Below the pieces are notes generated by a model, which ran no database searches, had not been told where the DNA came from, and was given only the letters and a program-made list of their open reading frames with translations. This document shows, in pieces, positions 8,121 to 16,323 of a stretch of DNA of 64,000 nt (positions are counted from its first letter, which is position 1; the number at the start of each line of letters is the position of its first letter). The stretch covers positions 310,001 to 374,000 of the forward strand of contig NZ_BMRA01000001.1 of NCBI RefSeq assembly GCF_014648395.1, given 5' to 3'. Source of the stretch: Micromonospora fulviviridis (GTDB lineage: Bacteria > Actinomycetota > Actinomycetes > Mycobacteriales > Micromonosporaceae). The translations under genes were made by a program, and so were the position numbers.

Positions 8121-9670
8121 GCCTCGTCCTCGTTGCCAGGGCCGTCAGCGGTCGTGGTGGCGGTGTCCGGCGTGATGCCGGCCATCAGCAGGCCGATCTC
8201 CTCGCGCGGGGTGTCCGGGCCGACCACGCCGATGATCCGGCCGCGGTACATCACCGCGATCCGGTCGGCCAGGCCGATCACCTCGTCCAGTTCGCTGGAG
8301 ACCACCATGACGGCGGTGCCGATGTCCCGCTCGCGGATGACCCGGCTGTGGATGAACTCGATCGAGCCGACGTCCACGCCCCGGGTGGGCTGGGCGGCGA
8401 TGAAGAGCTTCAGCGGCCGGGACAGCTCCCGGGCCACGATCACCTTCTGCTGGTTGCCGCCGGAGAGGGTGCCGACCGCCGCGTCGGCCGAGGAGGTGCG
8501 GATGTCGAACTGCTCGACCCGCTCCTTCGCCGACTTCGCGATGGCGTCCGGCTTGAGCGAGAGGCCCTTGCCGAAGGGCGGCTGGTCGTAGATGTCGAGC
8601 ACCAGGTTCTCCGCGACGGAGAACTCCTTGACCAGGCCGTCGACGCTGCGGTCCTCCGGGACGTACCCGACGCCGGCGCGGAGCACCTTCTTGGTCGACC
8701 AGCCGTGCACGGCCTGGCCGTCCAGGGTGACCGAGCCGGCCAGCACCGGGCGCAGCCCCATGATCGCCTCGATCAGCTCGGTCTGCCCGTTGCCCTGCAC
8801 GCCCGCGATGCCGAGCACCTCACCGGCGTGCACGGTCAGGTCGATGCCGTCGACCGCGCGTACCTGCCGGTCGTCGTCGACGACCAGGCCGGCGACCTCG
8901 AGGATCGGCTTGCCCGGCTGGGCCGGCTTCTTGTCGACGGTCAGCCGGACGCTGCGGCCCACCATGAGCGCGGCCAGCTCGTCGCGGCTGGCGCTCGGCT
9001 CGGCGGTGCCGACCGTCTTCCCGCGCCGGATCACCGTGATCCGGTCGGCGATCGCCTTGACCTCGCCCAGCTTGTGGGTGATGAACACGATCGACTTGCC
9101 GGCCTCCTTGAGCGACCGCATGACCGTGAGCAGTTCCTCGGTCTCCTGCGGGGTCAGCACGGCGGTGGGCTCGTCGAGGATGAGCAGGTCGACGTCGCGG
9201 GTCAGGGCCTTGACGATCTCCACCCGCTGCTGGATGCCGACCGGCAGGTCCTCGATCACCGCGTCGGGGTCGACCCGGAGGTTGTACCGCTCGGAGACCT
9301 CGGCGACCTCGCGGCGGGCGCGCCTGCGGTCGAGGAAGCCGGTGAAGCCCCCCTTGACCTGTTCCGCGCCCAGCATCACGTTCTCGGCCACCGTGAAGAC
9401 CGGCACCAGCATGAAGTGCTGGTGCACCATGCCGATCCCGGCGGCGATCGCGTCGGACGGGCCCTTCAGCTTCAGCGGCTTGCCGTCGACCAGGATCTCG
9501 CCCTCGTCGGGCTGGTAGAGCCCGTAGAGCACGTTCATCAGGGTCGACTTGCCGGCGCCGTTCTCGCCGAGCAGGGCGTGGATCTCTCCAGGCTCCACCG
9601 TCAGGTCGATGTGGTCGTTGGCGACCAGATCACCGAACCGCTTGGTGATGCCGCGCAGTTCGAGTCTCAG
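8117..9670 (-). CDS. nucleoside ABC transporter, duplicated ATP-binding protein
   Basis: About 517 residues with two nucleotide-binding domains, as in ribose and nucleoside importers. The first has [20 protein letters not shown] and [11 protein letters not shown]; the second has a degenerate P-loop (GVQGNGQTE), [15 protein letters not shown] and an atypical AAQPTRG in place of a full Walker B, so ATP is probably hydrolysed at one site. No ATG, GTG or TTG in frame gives a complete N-terminus: the first usable one (9598) would start right before the P-loop. CTG at 9670 gives the expected [20 protein letters not shown] start and has AGGAGG (complement at 9676-9681) exactly 5 bases upstream, so I place the start there. 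Confidence 0.9.
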   Translation of the reverse strand: MRLELRGITKRFGDLVANDHIDLTVEPGEIHALLGENGAGKSTLMNVLYGLYQPDEGEILVDGKPLKLKGPSDAIAAGIGMVHQHFMLVPVFTVAENVMLGAEQVKGGFTGFLDRRRARREVAEVSERYNLRVDPDAVIEDLPVGIQQRVEIVKALTRDVDLLILDEPTAVLTPQETEELLTVMRSLKEAGKSIVFITHKLGEVKAIADRITVIRRGKTVGTAEPSASRDELAALMVGRSVRLTVDKKPAQPGKPILEVAGLVVDDDRQVRAVDGIDLTVHAGEVLGIAGVQGNGQTELIEAIMGLRPVLAGSVTLDGQAVHGWSTKKVLRAGVGYVPEDRSVDGLVKEFSVAENLVLDIYDQPPFGKGLSLKPDAIAKSAKERVEQFDIRTSSADAAVGTLSGGNQQKVIVARELSRPLKLFIAAQPTRGVDVGSIEFIHSRVIRERDIGTAVMVVSSELDEVIGLADRIAVMYRGRIIGVVGPDTPREEIGLLMAGITPDTATTTADGPGNEDEA

Positions 9671-9759
9671 CGCAACCTCCTGGAGTGCGAGCGATGGTGC
9701 AGCGTAGCGGCTACGCGCCGGTCACCGCGCCGGGTGGGGGTCAGTGGGGGTGAAGGTGA

Positions 9760-9812
9760 CCGGCCGCCCCGACGTCCCGCGGGGTCTTCCCCGCGTACGC
9801 CGAGGCGGCCGG
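9760..9812 (-). terminator. stem-loop between lipoprotein and ATPase genes
   Basis: Arms CCGGCCGCC (9760-9768) and GGCGGCCGG (9804-9812) pair perfectly and enclose a second 7-bp hairpin with a TCTT tetraloop (9778-9795). There is no T-run. It lies upstream of the ATPase Shine-Dalgarno, so it could attenuate or stabilise part of the transcript rather than fully stop it. Confidence 0.45.
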
Positions 9813-9830
9813 ATCGTCAATCCTGGTGCC

Positions 9831-9871
9831 CGCCGGCCCCGCTGCCGATGATCTCATCGCGGCGGCCGGCG
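9831..9871 (-). terminator. stem-loop just after the BMP lipoprotein gene
   Basis: Arms CGCCGGCC (9831-9838) and GGCCGGCG (9864-9871) form an 8-bp stem beginning 7 bases past the lipoprotein stop, with a small inner CGATG/CATCG hairpin. Its position suits partial termination, which would give more binding protein than transporter, as is usual for ABC importers. No T-run follows. Confidence 0.5.
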
Positions 9872-9877
9872 GAGCGG

Positions 9878-10966
9878 TCACTTGGTCGGCTGGGCCTTCG
9901 AGGTGACCGTGATGGTGCCGGCGGCGATGTCCGCCTTGATCTTGTCGACCTCGGCCTTCAGGTCCGCGGGGACCTTGCTGTCGAAGTCGTGGTACGGCGC
10001 GATCGAGACGCCGTTGTTGGCCAGGGTGCCCACGAAGCCCGGCTTGGCCTGGAGCCTCTCGCCGTTGGCGGCCTTCAGCACGGCGTCCTTGACGGCGTCC
10101 GGGATGTTCTTGACGACCGTGGTGACCAGCGCCGCGCAGTTCGGGGTGCTCTCGCAGCCGTCGACGTCGACCCAGACGACCGAGTACTTGCCGCCCGAGG
10201 CCTGCGCCGCGGCGGTGGTGCCGAGGCCGGCACCGCCGGCGACCGGCATGATGATGTCGGCGCCCTGGGCGACCAGCGCGTCGGAGACCTTCTTGCCCTC
10301 GTCCTGCTTGACGAAGTCGTTGGTGAAGGAGCCCTTCTGGGCGGCCTTGTCCCAGCCGATGACCTGGACGTTCTTGCCCTTGGCCTTGTTGTAGTACGCC
10401 ACGCCGTCGGCGAAGCCGTCCATGAAGATGGTGACCGGCGGGATCGGCAGACCACCGTAGGTGCCCACCTTGCCGGTCTTGCTCATCCCGGCGGCCAGGT
10501 AACCGGCCTGGAAGGCGGCCTGCGCGGTGTCGAACTGCATCGGGTAGATGTTGTCCACACCCGGGTTCGCGTCCACGATGGCGAACTGCTGGTTCTTGTT
10601 CGCCTCGGCGGCCTTCTTGGTGGCGTCCGACATCAGGCCACCGACGGCCAGGATGAAGTCGCACTTCTGGTTGACGAACCCGGTCAGGTTGACCTCGTAG
10701 TCCGCCTCGGCCTTCGACTGGACGTTCTTGATGTCGATCTTGTCGTTCTCCTTCTTCGCCTCCTGGAGGCCCTTCCAGGCCGAGGTGTTGAAGGACTTGT
10801 CATCGATGCCGCCGACGTCGGTCACCATGCAGGCGCTGAACTTCTTGCCACCGTTGCCGCCGGCGTTGTTGTCGTCCTTGGGGGCCTCACCACACGCGGC
10901 GGCGCCCAGCACGAGGCCACCCGCCACGATGGCGGAGGCGATCCGCATCCCACGCACAGAGCGCAA
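9878..10966 (-). CDS. BMP-family nucleoside-binding lipoprotein
   Basis: A 362-residue substrate-binding protein of the Bmp/Med family (CD-type purine nucleoside receptors such as PnrA). A short basic N-terminus and hydrophobic stretch end in LGAAACG, a lipobox-like cleavage site with C25 as the lipid-bearing residue. The mature part has MVTDVGGIDDKSFN, an FILAVGGLMSD loop, FADGVAYYNK and PVAGGAGLGT, typical of the two-lobe fold. It would sit outside the membrane and hand nucleosides to the permeases encoded downstream. TTG at 10966 is chosen because AAGGAG lies 5 bases upstream; an ATG 18 bases later is the alternative. Confidence 0.9.
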   Translation of the reverse strand: MRSVRGMRIASAIVAGGLVLGAAACGEAPKDDNNAGGNGGKKFSACMVTDVGGIDDKSFNTSAWKGLQEAKKENDKIDIKNVQSKAEADYEVNLTGFVNQKCDFILAVGGLMSDATKKAAEANKNQQFAIVDANPGVDNIYPMQFDTAQAAFQAGYLAAGMSKTGKVGTYGGLPIPPVTIFMDGFADGVAYYNKAKGKNVQVIGWDKAAQKGSFTNDFVKQDEGKKVSDALVAQGADIIMPVAGGAGLGTTAAAQASGGKYSVVWVDVDGCESTPNCAALVTTVVKNIPDAVKDAVLKAANGERLQAKPGFVGTLANNGVSIAPYHDFDSKVPADLKAEVDKIKADIAAGTITVTSKAQPTK

Positions 10967-11088
10967 GACGTCTCCTTCCCATTGCACACCGCGTCGTGCG
11001 CGGTGGCAGCCCTTGCGCCGGCCTGCGGTGTGCCGCCGGCGTCCCACGTTACGGACGGGAGCGTACGCCCGCGCCCACCCACCGGCCG

Positions 11089-11131
11089 ACAATCGTGCAC
11101 GACTGTTGAACGGTCGTTACCCCTACGTAAC
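11089..11131. promoter_or_regulatory. palindromes upstream of the nucleoside operon
   Basis: ACAATCGTGCACGACTGT (11089-11106) is an 18-bp palindrome with one mismatched pair and a perfect 10-bp core; GTTAC (11116-11120) and GTAAC (11127-11131) form a second short dyad. Both lie 120-165 bases before the lipoprotein start, in the only sizeable upstream gap of the operon, so they are plausible operators. The regulator is unknown and no convincing -35/-10 pair was found. The rest of 10967-11225 shows nothing else I can support. Confidence 0.4.
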
Positions 11132-11225
11132 CCTTGCGTGGGGCACGTCACGTTTGGTGCCGGTCACCCTCCGGAGAGGTGTCGCGAACGTCCGTTTCCC
11201 GAGGTCTTCCCGCTGTGCCGGAGGG

Positions 11226-11576
11226 CTAACGCCAGAAGACCGCCACCGCCGCGTTGACCAGCGTCAACCCGATGATCGCCAGGAAGTGCCCGCGGTTCAC
11301 GGACTCCCGCTTACGGGAGAAGAAGACCATGACAAAGATCAGCAGCGCGAGCACCAACTTGGTAACAAGCTTGGCCGGTGCCGGCTCGTCGCCGTCGCGC
11401 AGCGGGGCGGCCAGACCGATTCCGGTCAGCAGCCCGATCACCGAGCCCCAGAGCATGGCCGCGTTGATCCGCAGCCGGCCGCTGACGAACTGGGCGATCG
11501 AACCGCCGAGCAGCAGCGCGAACCCGATGAGATGGACGTAGAGAAGGATCAGTCGAAGTGCTTCCACGCGGGCCAT
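11226..11576 (-). CDS. small four-helix membrane protein, unknown function
   Basis: A 116-residue protein with four predicted membrane helices (roughly residues 6-24, 43-60, 70-87 and 97-115). Features include LILLYVHLIGFALLLGGS near the N-terminus and a basic loop FFSRKRESVNRGH. I recognise it only as a conserved actinobacterial integral membrane protein; no function should be assigned. It lies between the nucleoside operon and the TetR-controlled permease, on the same strand as both, with 48 bases separating it from the permease gene. Confidence 0.7.
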   Translation of the reverse strand: MARVEALRLILLYVHLIGFALLLGGSIAQFVSGRLRINAAMLWGSVIGLLTGIGLAAPLRDGDEPAPAKLVTKLVLALLIFVMVFFSRKRESVNRGHFLAIIGLTLVNAAVAVFWR

Positions 11577-11624
11577 CCTCCCCCATCAACGACGCTTTGT
11601 AGTAGCCGGCCCGCCGAGGTGCCG

Positions 11625-12620
11625 TCATACCGTGACCTCGGCGGGCCGCCCTGCCGGCGTCGGGCTGTCCGCACCCAGCCGGGGGCTTCGGCCGCCGACG
11701 AGGACCAGGGCGAGGCCGACCAGCGCGTAGCCGGCCAGCACGGCCAGCGACCGGCCGGCGCCCGCCCCGTCGAAGAACGCGGCCGAGCGCAGCAGCGTGC
11801 CGCCCGCCCCGACCGGCAGGAGCTGCCCGACCGCGCCCCAGGGCTGCGGCAGCAGTTCGGGTGCGGCGGCGACCGCGGAGAGCGGGTTGCCGACCAGGAA
11901 GACGAGCAGCGCGCCGAGCCCGAGCCCGGCCCGGCCGAGCAGCGCGCCGAGGCCCGCCACGGTGGCCGCCGTGGCCAGCGCGAACAGCCCGATGGCGGCC
12001 GCCTCGCGCCACGCGTCGCCGGCCAGGACGCCGAGCCAGCCGTGCAGCACCGCGGTCCCGGCCAGGCCGGCCAGGCCGGCGTAGCCGAGCAGGCCGGCCA
12101 GCCGCACGGCACGGCGGGCGACGAGCACGGTGAGCAGCGCCCCGGCCAGCATGCCGGTCAGCGCCAGCGGCAGGAACCCGGCGGCGAAGCCGGCCCCGCG
12201 CGGGTCGTCCGGGTCGGCCGGCACGACCTGCACCACCGGCACGGGACGGCCGGCGGAGAGTTGCCCGGCGGCCTCGGTGAGCAGCGCGGCCACGGTCGGG
12301 CTCGCGGCCGGAGCGGTGTGCAGGGCGACCCCGTCCGGGCCGACCACGAAGGCGGCGTACACCTCCCGGTCGCGCAGCGCCCGGTCGGCCGCCGCCGCGT
12401 CCGGCAGCGTGGTCACGGCGAAGCCGCCGGGGCGGGCGGCTTCGAGCCGGGCGGCCAGGTCCGCGGTGGCGGGCGGCGGCCCGGCGACGGCGACCGGCAG
12501 GTCGCGCGGCGCGAGGTGCGCCGCGGGGGCCGCGAAGAGGGGTACGAGCAGCGCCTGCACCACCACAACGAGGCTGACGAGCAGCGCGGCGAGCGTCCAG
12601 GGCGAGCGGGACCGAAGCAT
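11625..12620 (-). CDS. ABC-2-like membrane permease under TetR control
   Basis: About 331 residues: one N-terminal membrane helix, an extracytoplasmic domain of about 120 residues, then six helices. This is the half-YhgE/ABC-2 layout seen in exporters and in phage-infection-protein-like proteins. No ATPase gene is next to it, so partner and substrate are unknown. Of two adjacent ATG codons the inner one (12620) is preferred because GGAG sits 6 bases before it, whereas for the outer ATG the GGAG would be immediately adjacent. Divergent from a TetR gene with two near-identical palindromes in the gap, which argues for TetR-controlled efflux. Confidence 0.65.
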   Translation of the reverse strand: MLRSRSPWTLAALLVSLVVVVQALLVPLFAAPAAHLAPRDLPVAVAGPPPATADLAARLEAARPGGFAVTTLPDAAAADRALRDREVYAAFVVGPDGVALHTAPAASPTVAALLTEAAGQLSAGRPVPVVQVVPADPDDPRGAGFAAGFLPLALTGMLAGALLTVLVARRAVRLAGLLGYAGLAGLAGTAVLHGWLGVLAGDAWREAAAIGLFALATAATVAGLGALLGRAGLGLGALLVFLVGNPLSAVAAAPELLPQPWGAVGQLLPVGAGGTLLRSAAFFDGAGAGRSLAVLAGYALVGLALVLVGGRSPRLGADSPTPAGRPAEVTV

Positions 12621-12634
12621 CGTCATCTCCTAAA

Positions 12635-12704
12635 AACGAATGTTCGTTCTCTTGGGTTGAGAGTGCGCCACCGCAGCGAGATTCGTCAAGAACGAACGTT
12701 CGAT
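12635..12704. promoter_or_regulatory. two TetR-type operators with tetR promoter
   Basis: Operator 1 is AACGAA-TG-TTCGTT (12635-12648), a perfect 6+6 palindrome directly upstream of the permease ribosome site. Operator 2 is AACGAA-CG-TTCGAT (12691-12704) with a perfect CGAACGTTCG core. Centres are 56 bp apart. Operator 2 lies between a weak -35 (TTCGTC, 12682-12687) and a -10 (TAGAAT, 12706-12711), the classic place for autorepression. Confidence 0.8.
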
Positions 12705-12718
12705 TTAGAATGTGGGTC

Positions 12719-13321
12719 GTGCCACGCGTCTCCGAGCAGCATCTCGCCGCCCGCCGCCAGCAGATCCTCGACGCGGCCCGGCGCTGCTTCGTACGCGACG
12801 GCTTCCACAACACCTCGATGCAGGACGTGATCAAGGAAGCCGGTCTTTCGGTCGGCGCGGTCTACCGCTACTTCCCGAGCAAGAACGACCTGATCACGGC
12901 CATCGCCCAGGCGGTGATCGGCACCGCCGACGCGACCTTCGCCGACCTGTCCACGGCCGACCCGCCGCTGCCCCTGACCGGGGTGCTGGAGCGGGCGCTG
13001 ACCTTCGTCGACACCCAGCTCGGCCCGGACGGCGTGCTGCCGCTGGCGCTCCAGGTGTGGAGTGAGGCGCAGCGGGACCCGGTGCTGGCCGAGTTCGTCG
13101 GGGCCACGTACACCCGGCTGCGTGGCCACTTCGTGGCCGCCGCCGGACGCGCGCGCGACGCCGGCGAGCTGCCCGCGGACGCCGACCCGGAGGCCGTCGG
13201 CACTGCGCTGTTCGGCCTGGTCCCCGGCTACTTCACCCAGCGCATCCTGACCGGCTCCCCGGACCGCACCACCTACCTCGCGGGCGTCCGCGCCCTGGTC
13301 CGGGCCACCCCCCGTCCCTGA
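12719..13321 (+). CDS. TetR-family transcriptional regulator
   Basis: A 200-residue repressor with an N-terminal HTH (ILDAARRCFVRDGFHNTSMQ, then GLSVGAVYRYFPSKNDLI) and an all-helical ligand domain. GTG at 12719 is favoured over the ATG nine bases earlier because TAGAAT ends 7 bases before it, which makes a leaderless mRNA and leaves the -10 non-coding. It probably represses itself and the divergent permease through the two operators and is released by a small hydrophobic ligand, possibly the transported compound. It ends right before an 18-bp inverted repeat. Confidence 0.9.
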   Translation: MPRVSEQHLAARRQQILDAARRCFVRDGFHNTSMQDVIKEAGLSVGAVYRYFPSKNDLITAIAQAVIGTADATFADLSTADPPLPLTGVLERALTFVDTQLGPDGVLPLALQVWSEAQRDPVLAEFVGATYTRLRGHFVAAAGRARDAGELPADADPEAVGTALFGLVPGYFTQRILTGSPDRTTYLAGVRALVRATPRP

Positions 13322-13325
13322 GCCA

Positions 13326-13400
13326 CCGCGATCTTGCAGTTCGCGCCCCGGCAGGAGGGGCGGAAGCCGCGGAACGCGGACCCGAACTGCAAGATCGCGG
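13326..13400. repeat. perfect 18-bp inverted repeat, probable dispersed element / bidirectional terminator
   Basis: CCGCGATCTTGCAGTTCG (13326-13343) and its exact reverse complement (13383-13400) flank a 39-nt centre that itself holds a CGCCCC/GGGGCG hairpin. The element fills nearly the whole space between the convergent tetR and GH13 genes. It starts 5 bases after the tetR stop. It could act as a terminator for both, but the conserved-looking ends resemble a dispersed palindromic repeat; only a genome-wide search can tell. Confidence 0.75.
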
Positions 13401-13418
13401 AGGCGAGGGGGTGCGGAG

Positions 13419-15233
13419 TCAGGCGAGGCGCCAGACCTGGAAGGTCGGGCCGTCGCCGGGGAGGGTCACCGCGCCATCGGCGTCCGGGCGCAGGGCGGGG
13501 GCGCCGCCGTAGACGTTCTCGGCGGCCGGGAGGCCGGACAGGCGGACCGGGGTGCCGGGGGCGCGGCGGGCCAGCATCAGCACCGCGCCGGTCGGCGCCT
13601 CGCGGAGGAAGACGAGGGTGTCCGCGTCGGCGTGCACCCAGCGCAGGCCGCCGTGCCGCAGCGCCGGCTCGTTCCGGCGCAGCGCCAGCAGCGACCGGTA
13701 CGCCTCGAAGGTGCGCCGGTCCCAGCTCTCCGGCCGGTGCCACGGCATCGGGGTACGCGACCCCTCCCCGTTGCCACCGGTCAGGCCCAGCTCGTCGCCC
13801 GCGAAGACCACCGGGGTGCCCGGCATGGTGGCGAGCAGGCCGGCGGCCACCTCCTGCCGGGCCGCGTCGCCGACCACGGTCCGGATCCGGGCCGAGTCGT
13901 GCGAGCCGAGCAGCTGCCACGAGTGCGTGTACGACCGCCAGGAGATCAGCGACCGGTAGGTGTTCATGGTGGCCAGCACCGCGTCCGCGTCCCGCCGCCG
14001 CACCCCGCCGGGCGTGCCGAGGAAGTTCGGCAGCGAGCCGTCGCCCCGGCGCAGCCACGACCAGACCGGATCGGTGAAGCCGACGTAGTTCATGGTGCCG
14101 TGCCAGCCGTCCCGGTCCAGGTCACCGGTGTGGTCGTGGCCGTGCTCGGCGAGCAGCAGCCCGTCGGCCCGGGTCTCGGCGACCACCTCCCGCAGCAGCC
14201 GCGCCACCTCGTGGGTGTACGCGTCCGCGCCCCGCCGGCCGGTCATGTTCGCCACGTCCACCCGCCAGCCGTCCAGCGCGTACGGCGGGCGCAGCCAGCG
14301 GCGCAGCAGCGAGTCCTCGGCGGTGGCGAAGCGCCGGCGCAGCTCGGCGCTGCCCCAGTTGAGCTTCGGCAGCGACTTGACCCCGTTCCAGGACTCGTAG
14401 TCGGAGCCGCCGGCCACGTCGAAGTAGTACAGCTCCCGCTCGGGCGCGTGCACGTCGGAGACCGCCGCGGTGAACCACTGGTGGGCGTCGCCGGTGTGGT
14501 TGCTCGTGATGTCGCCGAGCAGCCGCCAGCCCCGGGCGTGCACCGCGTCGGCCAGCCGGGCCAGGGCTGCGTCCCCGCCGAGCAGCGGGTCGACGGTGTC
14601 GAAGCTCGCCGCGTCGTACCGGTGGTTGGAGCGGGCCGGGAAGATCGGCGTGAGGTAGACGGTGTTCACCCCGAGCCGGTCCAGGTGGTCCAGCCGCTCG
14701 GTGATCCCGTCGAGGTCGCCGCCGTAGAACTGGCGGGGCGTCTCCGGGCCGCGCCCGATCACCGGCGTGTCCCAGTCGCACGGGATCGCCCAGTCCGGCG
14801 CGGTCCGGCCGGCCGCGGCGGCCGAGCGGGCGAACCGGTCCGGGAAGATCTGGTAGATCACCGCGTCCCGGGCCCAGGCCGGCGGCGGCGCGTGGCTGAC
14901 CAGCTTGAAGTCGCCGTTGTCCGGCACGTCGTGGTCGACCAGGCCGGCCGCGTTCAGCCAGCGGGCGCCCCGCGCGCCGTCGAGCAGGAAGCGGTAGTTG
15001 CTGACCGGGTTTCGGACCTCGACGTCGGCCCGCCACCACACGTCACCGCCCTCGGTGCGGTCGACCACCGCCTCGGCGAAGCGCGGCTCGCCGTCGCCGG
15101 TGGTCCGGACGTGCACCTGGCGGACGTCGGCGCCGGCCGGCACCCGGACGAAGACCGGGACGGTCTGCCCGAGCGCCGGCTCCTGCTCGGGCACGTAGGT
15201 GGCGGATCCGTCGTGGTGCGGCTGGAGGGACAT
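13419..15233 (-). CDS. GH13 neopullulanase / cyclomaltodextrinase-type enzyme
   Basis: A 604-residue intracellular amylase: an N-terminal CBM34-like beta domain (about residues 1-110), then the GH13 barrel. The four conserved regions are seen as GDITSNHTGD, DGWRVDVANM (nucleophile Asp), LLAEHGHD (acid/base Glu) and LLGSHDSARIR, with YQIFPDRFA at the barrel entry. Enzymes of this layout cleave maltodextrins, cyclodextrins and pullulan. No signal peptide. The ATG has AAAGG 8 bases upstream; an alternative start lies 45 bases earlier. It follows malG on the same strand, fitting breakdown of imported maltodextrins. Confidence 0.9.
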   Translation of the reverse strand: MSLQPHHDGSATYVPEQEPALGQTVPVFVRVPAGADVRQVHVRTTGDGEPRFAEAVVDRTEGGDVWWRADVEVRNPVSNYRFLLDGARGARWLNAAGLVDHDVPDNGDFKLVSHAPPPAWARDAVIYQIFPDRFARSAAAAGRTAPDWAIPCDWDTPVIGRGPETPRQFYGGDLDGITERLDHLDRLGVNTVYLTPIFPARSNHRYDAASFDTVDPLLGGDAALARLADAVHARGWRLLGDITSNHTGDAHQWFTAAVSDVHAPERELYYFDVAGGSDYESWNGVKSLPKLNWGSAELRRRFATAEDSLLRRWLRPPYALDGWRVDVANMTGRRGADAYTHEVARLLREVVAETRADGLLLAEHGHDHTGDLDRDGWHGTMNYVGFTDPVWSWLRRGDGSLPNFLGTPGGVRRRDADAVLATMNTYRSLISWRSYTHSWQLLGSHDSARIRTVVGDAARQEVAAGLLATMPGTPVVFAGDELGLTGGNGEGSRTPMPWHRPESWDRRTFEAYRSLLALRRNEPALRHGGLRWVHADADTLVFLREAPTGAVLMLARRAPGTPVRLSGLPAAENVYGGAPALRPDADGAVTLPGDGPTFQVWRLA

Positions 15234-15268
15234 GGGGATGCCTTTCGCGTCGTTGGCGACAGGGAGTG

Positions 15269-15315
15269 GGGCGGGCACCCGCCGCGATCGGTCACCCGAC
15301 CGCGGCGGTCCGCCC
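15269..15315 (-). terminator. stem-loop between malG and the GH13 gene
   Basis: CCGCCGCG (15279-15286) pairs with CGCGGCGG (15301-15308) around a 14-nt loop, and GGGCG (15269-15273) with CGCCC (15311-15315) outside it. It sits in the 190-bp gap after malG, so it could separate transporter from enzyme expression. No T-run. Apart from this hairpin the gap shows no gene. Confidence 0.4.
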
Positions 15316-15423
15316 GAGAACCGCTCCGGTGTACGTCAAAGACGCCCTTGCCGCAGCGTGCGCAATGGGTACGGAGTGGCACCACTCGCCTCGCCCACGA
15401 CGGCGAGCGACCACCCCTCCGGC

Positions 15424-16323
15424 TTATCCCTTGACCGCGCCGGCCGTGAGGCCGGAGACGATGTAACGCTGGAGCAGTTGGAACACCAGCACCGTCGGGA
15501 TGGCGGTGAGCAGGGTGCCCGCCGCGAACATCCCGAAGTTGTTGTTGCGCTCGCCCGCCACCAGGCCGAACATGCCGACCGCCAGGGTCTTCGACTCGGT
15601 GTTGGTGAGGAACACGTTGGCGATCATGAACTCGTTGATCGTGCCGATGAACGACAGCAGCGCGGTCACCGCCAGGATCGGCGCCACCAGCGGCAGCATG
15701 ATCCGGAAGAAGACCTGGGCGTGCGTGGCGCCGTCCATGGTCGCCGACTCGTCCAGCTCGCGCGGCAGGGTGTCGAAGAAGCCCTTCATGAGCCAGGTGT
15801 TCACGCCCAGCGCGCCACCCATGTAGAGCAGGAACAGGCCCCACGGGGTGTTGAAGCCGAGCACCGGCCACAGGTCGGTGACCGTCGTGAAGATCAGGAA
15901 GATCGCCACGATGGCCAGGAACTGCGGGAACATCTGGATCAGCAGGAGCGTGAGCAGGCCGATCCGGCGACCGGCGAACCGCATCCGGGAGAACGCGTAC
16001 GCCGCCAGCGAGGACAGGAAGATCGACACGAAGCTGGCCGTGCCGGCGATCAGCAGCGAGTTGAGGAACCAGTGCCCGAAGGCGGTCCGGGAGAACAGGT
16101 TGCTGAAGTTCTCGAAGGACGCGCCGGTGGGCAGCAGCTCGGTCGAGGAGAGCGTGCCCAGCGGGTTGAGCGCCGCGGAGAGCACGAACAGGATCGGGAA
16201 GAGGCTGAACACCACCGCCAGCACCCCGACGAGGTGCCGCCAGCCCACCTGGGCGAACCAGCGGTTCTTCGACCTCCCCTTCGCGTTCCGGTTGGCGACC
16301 GGGGCGTCCGCGTAGGTCGTCAC
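15424..16323 (-). CDS. malG: maltose/maltodextrin ABC permease, MalG type
   Basis: A 299-residue permease with six helices. The cytoplasmic EAA loop reads ELDESATMDGATHAQVFFRI, and the SSLAAYAFSRMRF segment is typical of MalG. It partners MalF to form the import channel for maltodextrins. The GTG start overlaps the malF stop by four bases (GTGA), so translation is coupled. No ATPase gene accompanies the set; in streptomycetes a shared MsiK-type ATPase serves such transporters, and the same is inferred here. Confidence 0.92.
   Translation of the reverse strand: MTTYADAPVANRNAKGRSKNRWFAQVGWRHLVGVLAVVFSLFPILFVLSAALNPLGTLSSTELLPTGASFENFSNLFSRTAFGHWFLNSLLIAGTASFVSIFLSSLAAYAFSRMRFAGRRIGLLTLLLIQMFPQFLAIVAIFLIFTTVTDLWPVLGFNTPWGLFLLYMGGALGVNTWLMKGFFDTLPRELDESATMDGATHAQVFFRIMLPLVAPILAVTALLSFIGTINEFMIANVFLTNTESKTLAVGMFGLVAGERNNNFGMFAAGTLLTAIPTVLVFQLLQRYIVSGLTAGAVKG

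Noticed and set aside
8348-11257. A 969-codon plus-strand open frame opposite the nucleoside transporter genes
   Set aside because: It lies antisense to four genes with clear family motifs; long empty antisense frames are expected at this GC content. The same applies to the 1058-codon frame at 23196-26372 and others.
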